64,000 nucleotides of DNA from PSRF01 sp051000815 (GTDB lineage: Bacteria > Acidobacteriota > Blastocatellia > Pyrinomonadales > Pyrinomonadaceae): NCBI GenBank assembly GCA_051000815.1, contig JBPCNX010000038.1, forward strand, positions 1 through 64,000, read 5' to 3'. The notes beneath the pieces are model-generated. The model did not search any database, was not told the DNA's origin, and saw only the letters and a list, made by a program, of their open reading frames with translations. This document shows positions 8,175-17,075 of the stretch, piece by piece. Position 1 is the first letter of the stretch. Every line of letters begins with the position of its first letter. Made by a program: the position numbers and the translations under genes.

Positions 8175-10316
8175 TCAGAGATTTGGGCTGCGCGGAAACT
8201 TCAAGAATGGAAGCCGCACGGTTCTCACGAACACCTGGTCTGCGCGGATCGCGGGCGCCGGCGAAAATCCATTACCACCGGCAGCCGAGATGATATCGTC
8301 CTGATCAATGCCGTCACCGCTAATACCAATCGCCCCCACGAGAATGCCATTCTTATACAACGGCACACTGCCCGCGAAGATTTGCACGCCATTGGGAAGA
8401 TTAGGAATCGAAGAACATGGGACAGCCGCGCCACCGAGGGCGGCGATCAGGTTTGTTTTAATGAGGTCGAGTTGAAGACCTACATTGAATGGGCTCCAGT
8501 CTGTCAGAGGCGTGCTGAACGGCCCGGGAGCAGTGTTATTAATCCCATCGGGAAATAACGGGCGGTGCAGAAAGCCGATTGCGCGATCACTGAACGCAAT
8601 CGACCCGTTGAGTTGTAAACCGTCGGTGGCTGCTCGACTGACGAAGGAACTGAATCCCGCGGCGTTAAGCAAAGCGCCGGCGTCAGCACGAGAGAAGAAG
8701 GCTGCGCTTCGCGCTTTCTGTACCGAGACATCAAAACCAAACACCGGCGCGTCCTGCTGGCGGAAGAGTCCGATCACCGTACCGGCAGCATCGACGACGG
8801 CAATGGAGACCCGCGCATTGCTACCGAGTGGTTGACGAATCGCCGCCCTCGTAATGTTTGCCTGTTGAGCGGCGTGCGAGATGATTGTCTGCACATCTGA
8901 CGAACTCAAAGCATTCGGTCCGGCAGGAGCGCTGCCTGCAATAAAAGGGAAGAAGCGCGTATCGACTTCACCGGAAACGCCTCCAACCATCGCCGGCACG
9001 AAAGCTGAAGTCTGCGCTGGAGCGATCGGAAATCCAACCAGGATTGCGCCGGGAAGACTGCCAAAAGGAATCGACGCCGGCGCGGGAGGACTTGCCACGT
9101 TGCTGTAGGGAAGGCGGATGCCGTCTACCAGAATGTTGTCGCCACGGATAAGCGAAGGCGCCTCAAATCCACGAACCGCTGCGCCCGCAATAGTTTCTTC
9201 AAAAGGTTGGTCGAAGTCAGCAGGATTACGGTCGACTGTGTAAACGCCGTCACCTTCGATGCCGACACCGCCAACGGCGAGTCCTTCCTTGTAAATCGGA
9301 AGTCCGCCCGGGTCTCCAGACAGACCCAGGGGAATGCCTGGAATCTTGATATCAGAACAAGGCAGCGAGGAAAACTGCACACCGTAGAGTGGGCCACCAG
9401 CGCGGAAATCAATGCCCGGTGGGAAATGTTCCTGGATGATAAAGCCCGCCGTGCGCGTCGTAAAAGCATTGCCGCCGGTACTGAAAAGGGAACCTGTGCC
9501 TGCCTTGGAAATCGCTGCTAACGAGGAAGGGACAACCGTTCCTTCGAGACCCATTCCTGCGGTCCCAACGCTGCGAATAGTCGTAGTCGCTGGGGCTCCA
9601 GTCATACTGAAAACGCCCAGTACGTTTGCTTCGCGATCGGTAACGGCGACGGTGACCGCGCGATTCAAGGCTACGGCTGCGGAGACCGCCTGACTGATGA
9701 TCGTTTGGACATCAGAGGTCGTGAGCGTGCCTGCGGTAGCTGTCGGCGGTGAGGACATTCCGCCCGGCGTTGGCACCGCGCCCGGATCATCGGGAGGGCC
9801 ACCGCCCACGTGCCCGATTCCCACCCGCACACGATTACTGGCCACGCCGCGATAGCTTATTCCCACCAGCACATCCCCGATGTCACCCATAGCCGGATCC
9901 AGACTTACAACAATTGAGGTGGCCCAGGGCTGTCCCGGCGTCGCACCCACATGCTCAACCGGTAACACATACGATTGATGCGCGCTGTCTTCGGCCCGAG
10001 CGGTCACCGCACTGGCCGTATCGCCCGGCTGGAGTTGCAGGCGCATCGCGAAAAGCATGATCCGCCGGCGAGGGTCTGCACCGAAAAGCACGGGCGCGAC
10101 CGCTGTGAAGGGTTCTCGTTGTCTGGTGGTCGAATCAAAGACTAGTGCGCGAGTAGATGTTGGTTCAGACACCAGGACGGGCGCCACGGTCTGGGCCGTA
10201 ACGAGAGGAAACTGCGAACTTACAGCGAGAACTCCGAGCGATAATAATGCGCAGGGAAGCACCAGCGAATGTCGGCGAAATCCAAAATGGAAACTACCAG
10301 CCACCCCAGGGTCCAT
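8175..10316 (-). CDS. Secreted protein with two GlcG/HbpS heme-binding-like domains
   Basis: The 713-residue protein has a signal peptide (SLVLPCALLSLGVLAVSSQ) and an N-terminal beta-rich domain of about 130 residues. Two copies of the GlcG/HbpS (DUF336) fold follow, each opening with the same words: SSDVQTIISHAAQQ and TSDVQTIISQAVSA. Each copy contains a KARSAAFFS- or GTGSLFSTGG-like segment and ends with an xxLYKNG/xxIYKEG ... GIGxxGDGxxxD signature. HbpS relatives bind or degrade heme extracellularly. Next to five multiheme cytochrome genes it could handle heme supply or release, or sense heme; this is inference. The ATG at 10316 is preceded directly by AGG. A TATAGT box on the - strand at 10373-10368 could be its promoter. 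Confidence 0.75.
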   Translation of the reverse strand: MDPGVAGSFHFGFRRHSLVLPCALLSLGVLAVSSQFPLVTAQTVAPVLVSEPTSTRALVFDSTTRQREPFTAVAPVLFGADPRRRIMLFAMRLQLQPGDTASAVTARAEDSAHQSYVLPVEHVGATPGQPWATSIVVSLDPAMGDIGDVLVGISYRGVASNRVRVGIGHVGGGPPDDPGAVPTPGGMSSPPTATAGTLTTSDVQTIISQAVSAAVALNRAVTVAVTDREANVLGVFSMTGAPATTTIRSVGTAGMGLEGTVVPSSLAAISKAGTGSLFSTGGNAFTTRTAGFIIQEHFPPGIDFRAGGPLYGVQFSSLPCSDIKIPGIPLGLSGDPGGLPIYKEGLAVGGVGIEGDGVYTVDRNPADFDQPFEETIAGAAVRGFEAPSLIRGDNILVDGIRLPYSNVASPPAPASIPFGSLPGAILVGFPIAPAQTSAFVPAMVGGVSGEVDTRFFPFIAGSAPAGPNALSSSDVQTIISHAAQQANITRAAIRQPLGSNARVSIAVVDAAGTVIGLFRQQDAPVFGFDVSVQKARSAAFFSRADAGALLNAAGFSSFVSRAATDGLQLNGSIAFSDRAIGFLHRPLFPDGINNTAPGPFSTPLTDWSPFNVGLQLDLIKTNLIAALGGAAVPCSSIPNLPNGVQIFAGSVPLYKNGILVGAIGISGDGIDQDDIISAAGGNGFSPAPAIRADQVFVRTVRLPFLKFPRSPNL

Positions 10317-10440
10317 CCTGTTAAGCTTGAGGTTGTGTTTAGTCTTGCTGCTTCATGAGAGCTGAAAACTATAGGCCGAGCACAATGTATCACTAAACTT
10401 TGCTGACTGAATAGAGTTAACTCCCGCGAAAAAATTTGAA

Positions 10441-10469
10441 TTGCCTCAACACAACTCGTGTGCTACAAG
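10441..10469 (+). promoter_or_regulatory. Sigma-70-type promoter for the outer-membrane barrel gene
   Basis: TTGCCT (10441-10446) and TACAAG (10464-10469) are separated by 17 bases. Transcription would start near 10476, ahead of ATG 10537. This also argues against the in-frame TTG at 10441 being the translation start. Confidence 0.4.
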
Positions 10470-10536
10470 GCAATCACCTGCGCTGAGAGTCGCAATTGCG
10501 CAATCAACGTTTTCATCGTCACTTTGTGTGCCTCGG

Positions 10537-12655
10537 ATGAGATCCACAAGACAATCCGCCGCAACCGTCTGCTTCTTGATCACGGCATTTGTGTGTGCTG
10601 TCGGCCAGAGCAATGGCTCGCTGGAAGGTGTAGTAGCGCGCGACACCTCAGGGACAAAAGTCGCCGGCGTCACTATCGTGTTCACGAACCAGGTAACGAG
10701 TGAGATTAGGAGAGTCGCAACCGATGCGAACGGGATGTACTCAATTCAACTTCCGCCCGGAGCTTATCGCGTTACTGTAGAACCGCCTTACCGCGCGAAG
10801 TTTGAAAAGGAAAAGAACTACGGTCAATTTGCTCTGCCGCGTGATGAGGCACTCGAAAACCTGATCATTGAAACAGGGAAACGCGCGTCATTGGATCTGG
10901 TTGTTGAAAAACAGAAGCCGGAACCGACTGCTGCGCTGCCGGTTGAAACTTCTCCTGGCTACGCTCGTGACACAACTGTTCCTTCAGGTCTGCAAACAAC
11001 CCCTGAACGCCGTGAAGCGCGGGATCGTTGGCGACTGGGCTTTCCTGAATATGATCGTTATGGCGACCGCGGCGGAAGAGGCCGCGACATTCCCTTTACC
11101 AAAGGTCGCTGGTGGGATCCTTATAACCAGAGCGTGCTGAAGGGCGACTATCCGATCCGCGGTAACAACCTTTTCATGGTTCTTTCAGCAACCAGCACCA
11201 CCACCGTCGAACAGAGACGTGCCCCGACTCCTTCCGATGTCAGCAGCGACGAACCGGGAAGCGCTGAGTTTTTTGGACAACCGGAACAACTTGCCGCCAC
11301 GCAAACCCTGCAATTCTCGTTTGAACTGTTTCGCGGCGACACAGTGTTCAAGCCGCGTGACTGGGCCATCAAAATCTCACCAACATTTAGCATCCCCAAC
11401 TATCTGAACGCCCGTGAGAATGGAGTAGTTAACATCGATGTGCGTCGCGGTACGAACCGCACTGACACTCATGTCTCGCTCGAGGAAGCATTCGCCGAAG
11501 TAAAGCTTGCGGATCTCAGTGCCAACTACGACTTTATTTCACTGCGCGCGGGCATTCAGCCCTTCGTCTCCGACTTTCGCGGTTTCATCTTCTCCGATAA
11601 CAATCTCGGCGCGCGGCTTTTTGGTTCGTTTGATAACAACCGCTTCCAATTTAATGCGGCTTATTTCTCGATGCTGGAAAAAGACACCAACAGCGGGCTG
11701 AATACGTTTGACACGCGCCACCAAAATGTCTACATCGCAAATCTCTTTCGCCAGGACTTCATTAGCAAAGTACACAATTCAGGTCAGCCTGCATTACAAC
11801 GACGACCGGAGCAGTATCGAGTTCGACCAGAATGGCTTTCTGGTGAGGCCCGCTTTGGTCGGCGACGTTCGCCCTCATGCCGTCAAGGCCGGCTACGTGG
11901 GCGTGAATGGCGATGGACACCTGGGCCGGCTCAACCTGACAAACTCATATTACTTTGCGTTTGGACGCGACGATCGAAACCCGATCGCCGGGCGGCGAGT
12001 AAGTATCCGATCTCATATGGCTGCGGTCGAGGCATCGGTAGACAAAGACTATCTGCGGTTTCGCGGATCGATGTTCTGGGCGCAAGGCGATGCAAACCCT
12101 ACCGATGACAAAGCGACTGGCTTCGATGCCATCTTTGACGATCCCAACTTCGTGGGCGGACAGTTTTCCTTTTGGAATCGAAACGGAATCAGCTTGACGC
12201 AGACCGGTGTTGGGTTAGTTCAACCTAACAGCCTCCTGCCAAGCTTGCGCAGCAGCAAAACGCAGGGTCAGGCAAACTTTGTGAATCCCGGAATCTTTAT
12301 CTATAACGCCGGGCTCGACGTGGAAGTCACGCAACGAATAAAGGCAGTTATCAATGCCAACTACCTGCGTTTTCACCGGACTGAGCCGTTGGAGTATCTG
12401 CTGTTTCAAAACCGCATTCGGCATGACATTGGATTCGACTACAGTTTGGGCGTTGCTTATCGGCCTTTCTTAATAAACATCGTGACTCTGACGTTTGGCG
12501 CGTCGACGCTACAGACGGGTCGCGGCTTCCGCGATATTTTCACCGACCGGGCCCGTAACTGTCCGCCGAATGTCGGTGACTTTTGTGAACCAGACGTGAT
12601 CAGTCCACGCAAGATGCTCTATTCGTTGTTCGCGCAGTTGAAAGTGATCTTTTGA
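10537..12655 (+). pseudogene. Outer-membrane beta-barrel protein with N-terminal regulatory-like domain, apparent frameshift near 11767
   Basis: Two frames join into one product of about 705 residues. From ATG 10537 there is a signal peptide (AATVCFLITAFVCAVGQ) and a carboxypeptidase-regulatory-like domain (GSLEGVVARDTSGTKVAG). Alternating, aromatic-rich barrel strands follow up to NLFRQDFIS. The frame then degenerates to nonsense and stops at 12108. The +1 frame resumes the barrel at once (KYTIQVSLHYNDDRSSIEF) and ends at 12655 with LYSLFAQLKVIF, a C-terminal aromatic residue as in outer-membrane barrels. Removing one A from the run at 11767-11769 restores continuity. It is either a real frameshift, a recoding site or a sequence error. 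It is not TonB-receptor length. Its position directly before a secreted decaheme cytochrome suggests the porin of a porin-cytochrome conduit. Confidence 0.75.
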
Positions 12656-12744
12656 TAGGGGACGAAAGCCTGATTGAGGGAATGGCTCAACCAAAGCGCT
12701 GACAAGGCAGCGCACTCCAAAAGTCGGCAGTGGCTTATTTGGTT

Positions 12745-15700
12745 ATGAAGTTCGTTACTTTCTATACTCTACTTGCTCTTTCCGCTTTGGCCGTGGTGGT
12801 TGGCTTCTGGCCTGAGTCCAAAGGTGTGAAGGCTGCGGGAGCAGGATTCGTAGAACCTCAAAGTTCCTTCGTGCAAGCCTATCCCACGGCTCAAAGCCAG
12901 ACATCAGTCCCCAAACTCGAAGGCTGCATCACCTGTCACGGCCAGATCGAGCCGATGCACAAGTATGGTCCGACGGAAGTTTACGAATCACTTAAAGACG
13001 GAAAAGACGCCGTCGGGCTGAGCTGCACCAACTGCCATGGCGGCAATCCTGTGCCCGGCAAAACCAACGATGATCCTGCTGAATTTGAGCGTGCGAAACG
13101 AGCCGCCCACGTACAACCGCGGTTTGCCAATGAGTGGCGGCGGAACGGAAAGTACACGGGTGCCAATCCGGAACGAACCAATACGCTACTCGCGCGCGAA
13201 AGTGCCGAGTTTGTACGGTTCATAAACCCCGGCGATCTACGTGTGGCTGCGCAGACCTGCGGCAATTCCGGCTGCCATGCGCTCGAATCAAAAAACGTCG
13301 CCCGCAGCATGATGGCTCATGGCGCAATGCTCTGGGGCGCTGCCCTCTACAATAATGGGGGCTTCCCGCTGAAGGACGCTCGCTTTGGCGAGAGCTACAG
13401 CGAGAATGGCGCCCCGCAACGTCTGATCCAAACCCCACAACCATCAGCGGAAGATCGACGCACCAAAGGCCTGCTCGATTTTCTCGATCCCCTCCCGCGC
13501 TGGGAAATCTCTCAGCCCGGAAATGTGCTGCGCGTATTTGAGCGCGGCGGCAAGCGTCGCCTTGAAGTGGGACTGCCGGATAAAGAAGAAGAGCCGGGGA
13601 AACCTGACAAGGGCCTCAGTCCGCGCGGCTTCGGCACAAACAATCGCACTGATCCCGTTTATCTCGGCTTGCAGAAAACGCGACTGCTGGATCCCACCTT
13701 GAACTTCCTCGGCACCAACGATCATCCGGGCGACTATCGCTCTTCCGGCTGTTCTGCGTGTCACGTTATTTATGCCAACGACCGCGATCCGCTTCACTCC
13801 GCCTCCTATCATCAGGCCGGCAATGCCGGAAGCTCGCAAACAAGCGACGGCAACATTCCTAAAAACGAACCGGGCCATCCGATCAAGCACCAATTCACGA
13901 ACCAGATTCCCACCTCGCAGTGCATGGTGTGTCACATGCACCCCGGGACCAATATGGTAGCCAGCTATCTTGGTATGACCTGGTGGGATAACGAGAGCGA
14001 TGGCGACAAGATGTATCCGCAGCAGCAACGCAACCCGTCGCCCGGGGAAGAGTTTGAAAAACTTAATCGCAATCCCGAGGGAGCCAGTCTTCGTGGTCTC
14101 TGGTCCGATCTTAATTTTCTTTCAAATACTGGGACCGCCGGTTTTAACAGCTTGCTGAAAAACGTGCAGTTTGGCGATTCACATGGTCACGGCTGGATGT
14201 TCCGCAAGGTCTTCAAACGAGATCGGAAGGGAAATCTGCTTGACGCCCAGGGAAGTCAGGTGGCCTCAAATGATCCTGACAAATTCAAAAAGGCGGTGCA
14301 TCTCAACGATATACATCTGGAAAAGGGAATGCACTGTGTTGACTGCCACTTCCGCCAGGATGCTCACGGGGATGGCAATCTTTACAACGAGCCGCGCGCC
14401 GCGATAGAAATCAGTTGTGTCGATTGCCATGGTTCGATTCGCCAGCGGGCGACGCTCCTTACTTCCGGCCCGGCAGCGCCCGTTACGCCGAGCCAGGCAG
14501 GAAGACCCGCGGGCGCGGGACGCAATTTGACGCGAGGGTTCACGGTCCGTGATGAGAGCGGAGCCAAGATTCCCGTCTTCCAGCGCATTACGCGCGATCG
14601 AAAAAAGAAGGATGAGACCGGTAAGGACGTCGATCTGAAAGCCGGCGACATTGTGCAAAACTCACTCGTGGTTCCCGGGCGTTGGTGGCGAATCTCGCAA
14701 ACAGCTGACACGGTCACTCCGGGCACCCGCGACTACAACGAAAGATCGCGCTACGCAAAAACAATTCGCAAAGACAATCGGACCTGGGGCGACGTGCGGG
14801 GCGAAGACAGCAACCTCGCCCACCGCGATAGCGAGATGACTTGCTTCGCCTGCCACTCATCATGGGTGACGAGCTGTTTTGGCTGTCACTTGTCGATGCA
14901 GGCCAATGCGAAGATGCCGAATCGTCATAACGAGGGCCGCGACTCGCGAAACTCTACGCAGTACAATTTTCAGGTACTGCGCGATGACATCTTCATGCTC
15001 GGTCGCGATGGCACAGTTACCGGTAATCGCGTGGCCCCGGTTAGATCCTCATCCGCCGTACTTGTTAGTTCGCAAAACCAAAATCGCGAATGGATCTACT
15101 CGCAACAGCAGACAACGTCGGCTGAGGGCTTTGCGGGCCAGGCCTTCAATACCCACGTGCCTCATACGGTTCGCACGGCTGAGACAAAGGCTTGCAGCGA
15201 TTGCCATGTCTCGAACAAGAACGACAACAATGCCTGGCTGGCACAACTGCTTTTGCAGGGCACTAACTTCGTCAACTTCATGGGTCGGTACGTTTACGTT
15301 GCAGCCAACGATGCTCTGGAAGTTGTCGTCGCTACTGAGCGAACGGATCCGCAGGCTGTGTTGGGCAGCACGCTGCATCGCATTGCGTATCCCGACAACT
15401 ACGAAAAGTTCACGAGAGGTAATCGTCAATTAAAGACCTTTTTCGAGCACACGGGTAATCCGCGGGTCTTACAAGTCCAGTTGCGCGGTGAATACGCGTA
15501 CGTTGCCGCCGGAGAAGGTGGGTTGCGTGTTTATGATGTAGCGCAGATCGATCAGAAGGGTTTTTCGGAACGGATCGTCACGGCGCCGGTCTCGCGGTTC
15601 GGACAAAAGTTTTGGGTGAAAACGAAGTACGCAACCGCCGTCGCTGCACCCACGACGTTGGCAGTTGATCCGGCACGCTGGCGTGTGCGGAGTGACGGCA

Positions 15701-16695
15701 CGATGATCGACCCGGCAACCGCCGCGAGTTTGACCGGCGAGGCGAGAAAGCAACTCGTGAATGAAGAGCAGCCCATTCATCCGTTGTTCGCCTATCTTTA
15801 CGTGGTCGATAAGTATGAGGGACTGATTCTGGTTAACGCGGCCACTCTGCTCGATGGCGATCCGCTGAACAATTACCTGCAGCGAGCGTTGGATGGAACG
15901 AAGTATCCGAAGGGGGCATTTAATCCGGGCGGCGCCCTCGACGATGCCAACAACATTACAATCGCGGGAAACTACGCATACGTAACGACAGCGAACGCCT
16001 TAGTGGTTGTGAATATTGATGAACCGTTGCAACCCAGGATCGTTCAGCGCATTGCCATGAAGCATCCGCGGGCGATCGCAATTCAATTCAGGTACGGCTT
16101 TCTGGTTGACGACGAGGGTTTAAAGATTGTCGAGGTGACTACCCCGGAGCAGACTCGCCTGGTTGAGGGCGCTTCGATCGCGCTTGAGGACGCCCACGAC
16201 GTTTACGTCGCCCGAACCTATGCTTACGTGGCCAATGGCAAAGCCGGGATGGCAATCATCGATGTAGAGCAGCCGGAGCAGCCCCGACTCGATCAGGTAT
16301 TTAATGCTGACGGTCAGCTTAACGACGTCCACCAGGTGAAGATTGCGATGACGAATGCGAGTCTGTTTGCGTACGTGGCTGACGGGCGCAACGGACTGCG
16401 GATACTACAACTAACTTCCCCCGAGACGGTGCCGGAGTATGCCGGATTCAGTCCTCGACCTCGGCCAATCTTAATAGCTACATTTAAAACGAAGGGCGAG
16501 GCGTTGGGAGTTTCAAAGGGTCTCGACCGCGATCGAGCGGTGGATGAAAGTGGGAACCAGCTTTCCGTCTTTGGCCGGCGGGGCGCCCGGCCGTTTACCT
16601 TCCCGGAATTGCTGCGCATGTTGCGAACAGATGATGGGAAAGGGGACTGGTTTAAGGTGAGTGATACGCCGGTGAGTGAGCCGGTAGGGAATTAG
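12745..16695 (+). CDS. Giant secreted decaheme cytochrome c with C-terminal LVIVD-type beta-propeller
   Basis: The protein has 1316 residues from ATG 12745; GTG 12730 is five codons upstream. The signal peptide (VTFYTLLALSALAVVVGFW) carries no lipobox. The first 840 or so residues carry nine CXXCH sites (CITCH, CTNCH, CSACH, CMVCH, CVDCH twice, CFACH, CFGCH, CSDCH) and one expanded CGNSGCH site. From about residue 850 to the end the sequence repeats a short unit of the type YAYVAxxxGLxxxDV (GRYVYVAANDALEV, GEYAYVAAGEGGLRVYDV, RTYAYVANGKAGMAIIDV), as in LVIVD-repeat propellers. Such a pairing suggests an extracellular or periplasmic terminal electron exchanger with a protein- or surface-docking propeller. 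It follows the barrel gene by 89 bases and is probably in the same operon. Confidence 0.85.
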   Translation: MKFVTFYTLLALSALAVVVGFWPESKGVKAAGAGFVEPQSSFVQAYPTAQSQTSVPKLEGCITCHGQIEPMHKYGPTEVYESLKDGKDAVGLSCTNCHGGNPVPGKTNDDPAEFERAKRAAHVQPRFANEWRRNGKYTGANPERTNTLLARESAEFVRFINPGDLRVAAQTCGNSGCHALESKNVARSMMAHGAMLWGAALYNNGGFPLKDARFGESYSENGAPQRLIQTPQPSAEDRRTKGLLDFLDPLPRWEISQPGNVLRVFERGGKRRLEVGLPDKEEEPGKPDKGLSPRGFGTNNRTDPVYLGLQKTRLLDPTLNFLGTNDHPGDYRSSGCSACHVIYANDRDPLHSASYHQAGNAGSSQTSDGNIPKNEPGHPIKHQFTNQIPTSQCMVCHMHPGTNMVASYLGMTWWDNESDGDKMYPQQQRNPSPGEEFEKLNRNPEGASLRGLWSDLNFLSNTGTAGFNSLLKNVQFGDSHGHGWMFRKVFKRDRKGNLLDAQGSQVASNDPDKFKKAVHLNDIHLEKGMHCVDCHFRQDAHGDGNLYNEPRAAIEISCVDCHGSIRQRATLLTSGPAAPVTPSQAGRPAGAGRNLTRGFTVRDESGAKIPVFQRITRDRKKKDETGKDVDLKAGDIVQNSLVVPGRWWRISQTADTVTPGTRDYNERSRYAKTIRKDNRTWGDVRGEDSNLAHRDSEMTCFACHSSWVTSCFGCHLSMQANAKMPNRHNEGRDSRNSTQYNFQVLRDDIFMLGRDGTVTGNRVAPVRSSSAVLVSSQNQNREWIYSQQQTTSAEGFAGQAFNTHVPHTVRTAETKACSDCHVSNKNDNNAWLAQLLLQGTNFVNFMGRYVYVAANDALEVVVATERTDPQAVLGSTLHRIAYPDNYEKFTRGNRQLKTFFEHTGNPRVLQVQLRGEYAYVAAGEGGLRVYDVAQIDQKGFSERIVTAPVSRFGQKFWVKTKYATAVAAPTTLAVDPARWRVRSDGTMIDPATAASLTGEARKQLVNEEQPIHPLFAYLYVVDKYEGLILVNAATLLDGDPLNNYLQRALDGTKYPKGAFNPGGALDDANNITIAGNYAYVTTANALVVVNIDEPLQPRIVQRIAMKHPRAIAIQFRYGFLVDDEGLKIVEVTTPEQTRLVEGASIALEDAHDVYVARTYAYVANGKAGMAIIDVEQPEQPRLDQVFNADGQLNDVHQVKIAMTNASLFAYVADGRNGLRILQLTSPETVPEYAGFSPRPRPILIATFKTKGEALGVSKGLDRDRAVDESGNQLSVFGRRGARPFTFPELLRMLRTDDGKGDWFKVSDTPVSEPVGN

Positions 16696-17075
16696 CAGCT
16701 TTTCCTAAGTGGAAATTCAGTCCGCGTAACGGGTGCAGCATAAAGTTGGTAAGAGCGTTTCGTCTTTTAGAACCTGCGAAGCAGGTGAAAGCGTAGAGCC
16801 TGGGGCGTGAGCCCCAGGTAAATGGTCATCAAAATAACTGAGCCCGCGAAGCGGGCGATAGCGCTCCAACGACAGCTGTTCTATCGCCCGCTTCGCGGGC
16901 TCTAAAATCATTAACCCGAGGTGACCTGGGGCTCACGCCCCAGGCTTTACGCTTTCACCTGCTTCGCAGGTTTGTTGAAAGGCAAACCGAAGAGTCCGTG
17001 CTGCTGTGCACTTCCGTCCACCTCCCGTACTGTTGAATCACTCCTCGTCTCATCCGAACACTGTCTGCGCCTCTC
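16696..17075. other. 380-base gap, no gene
   Basis: The gap lies between the convergent ends of the decaheme gene and mutS. It is dominated by the nested palindrome at 16771-16972. A small TTTCC/GGAAA hairpin lies at 16702-16716. No open frame with a ribosome-binding site is seen. Confidence 0.6.
16771..16972. repeat. Nested double palindrome (cruciform-type repeat)
   Basis: Outer arms of 49 bases (16771-16819 and 16924-16972) are reverse complements with one mismatch. Inner arms of 22 bases (16840-16861 and 16881-16902) are perfect. Each outer arm itself contains two small hairpins, cctgcgaagcagg and cctggggcgtgagccccagg. Each inner arm contains gcccgcgaagcgggc. The result is six hairpins arranged symmetrically in about 200 bases, between two convergent genes. 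It differs in sequence from the GTCAG family. Confidence 0.9.

Noticed and set aside
10441..10536. TTG 10441 as start of the barrel gene
   Set aside because: The TTG lies in the predicted -35 box, and the signal peptide begins at ATG 10537.
13444..14028. 194-residue open frame on the - strand inside the decaheme gene
   Set aside because: It is antisense to a strongly supported coding region, has no start signal and no recognisable family; open because of the codon bias of the + strand gene.
14879..15433. 184-residue alternative + frame inside the decaheme gene
   Set aside because: Arg/Cys-rich translation typical of a shifted frame; the cytochrome frame continues intact through it.
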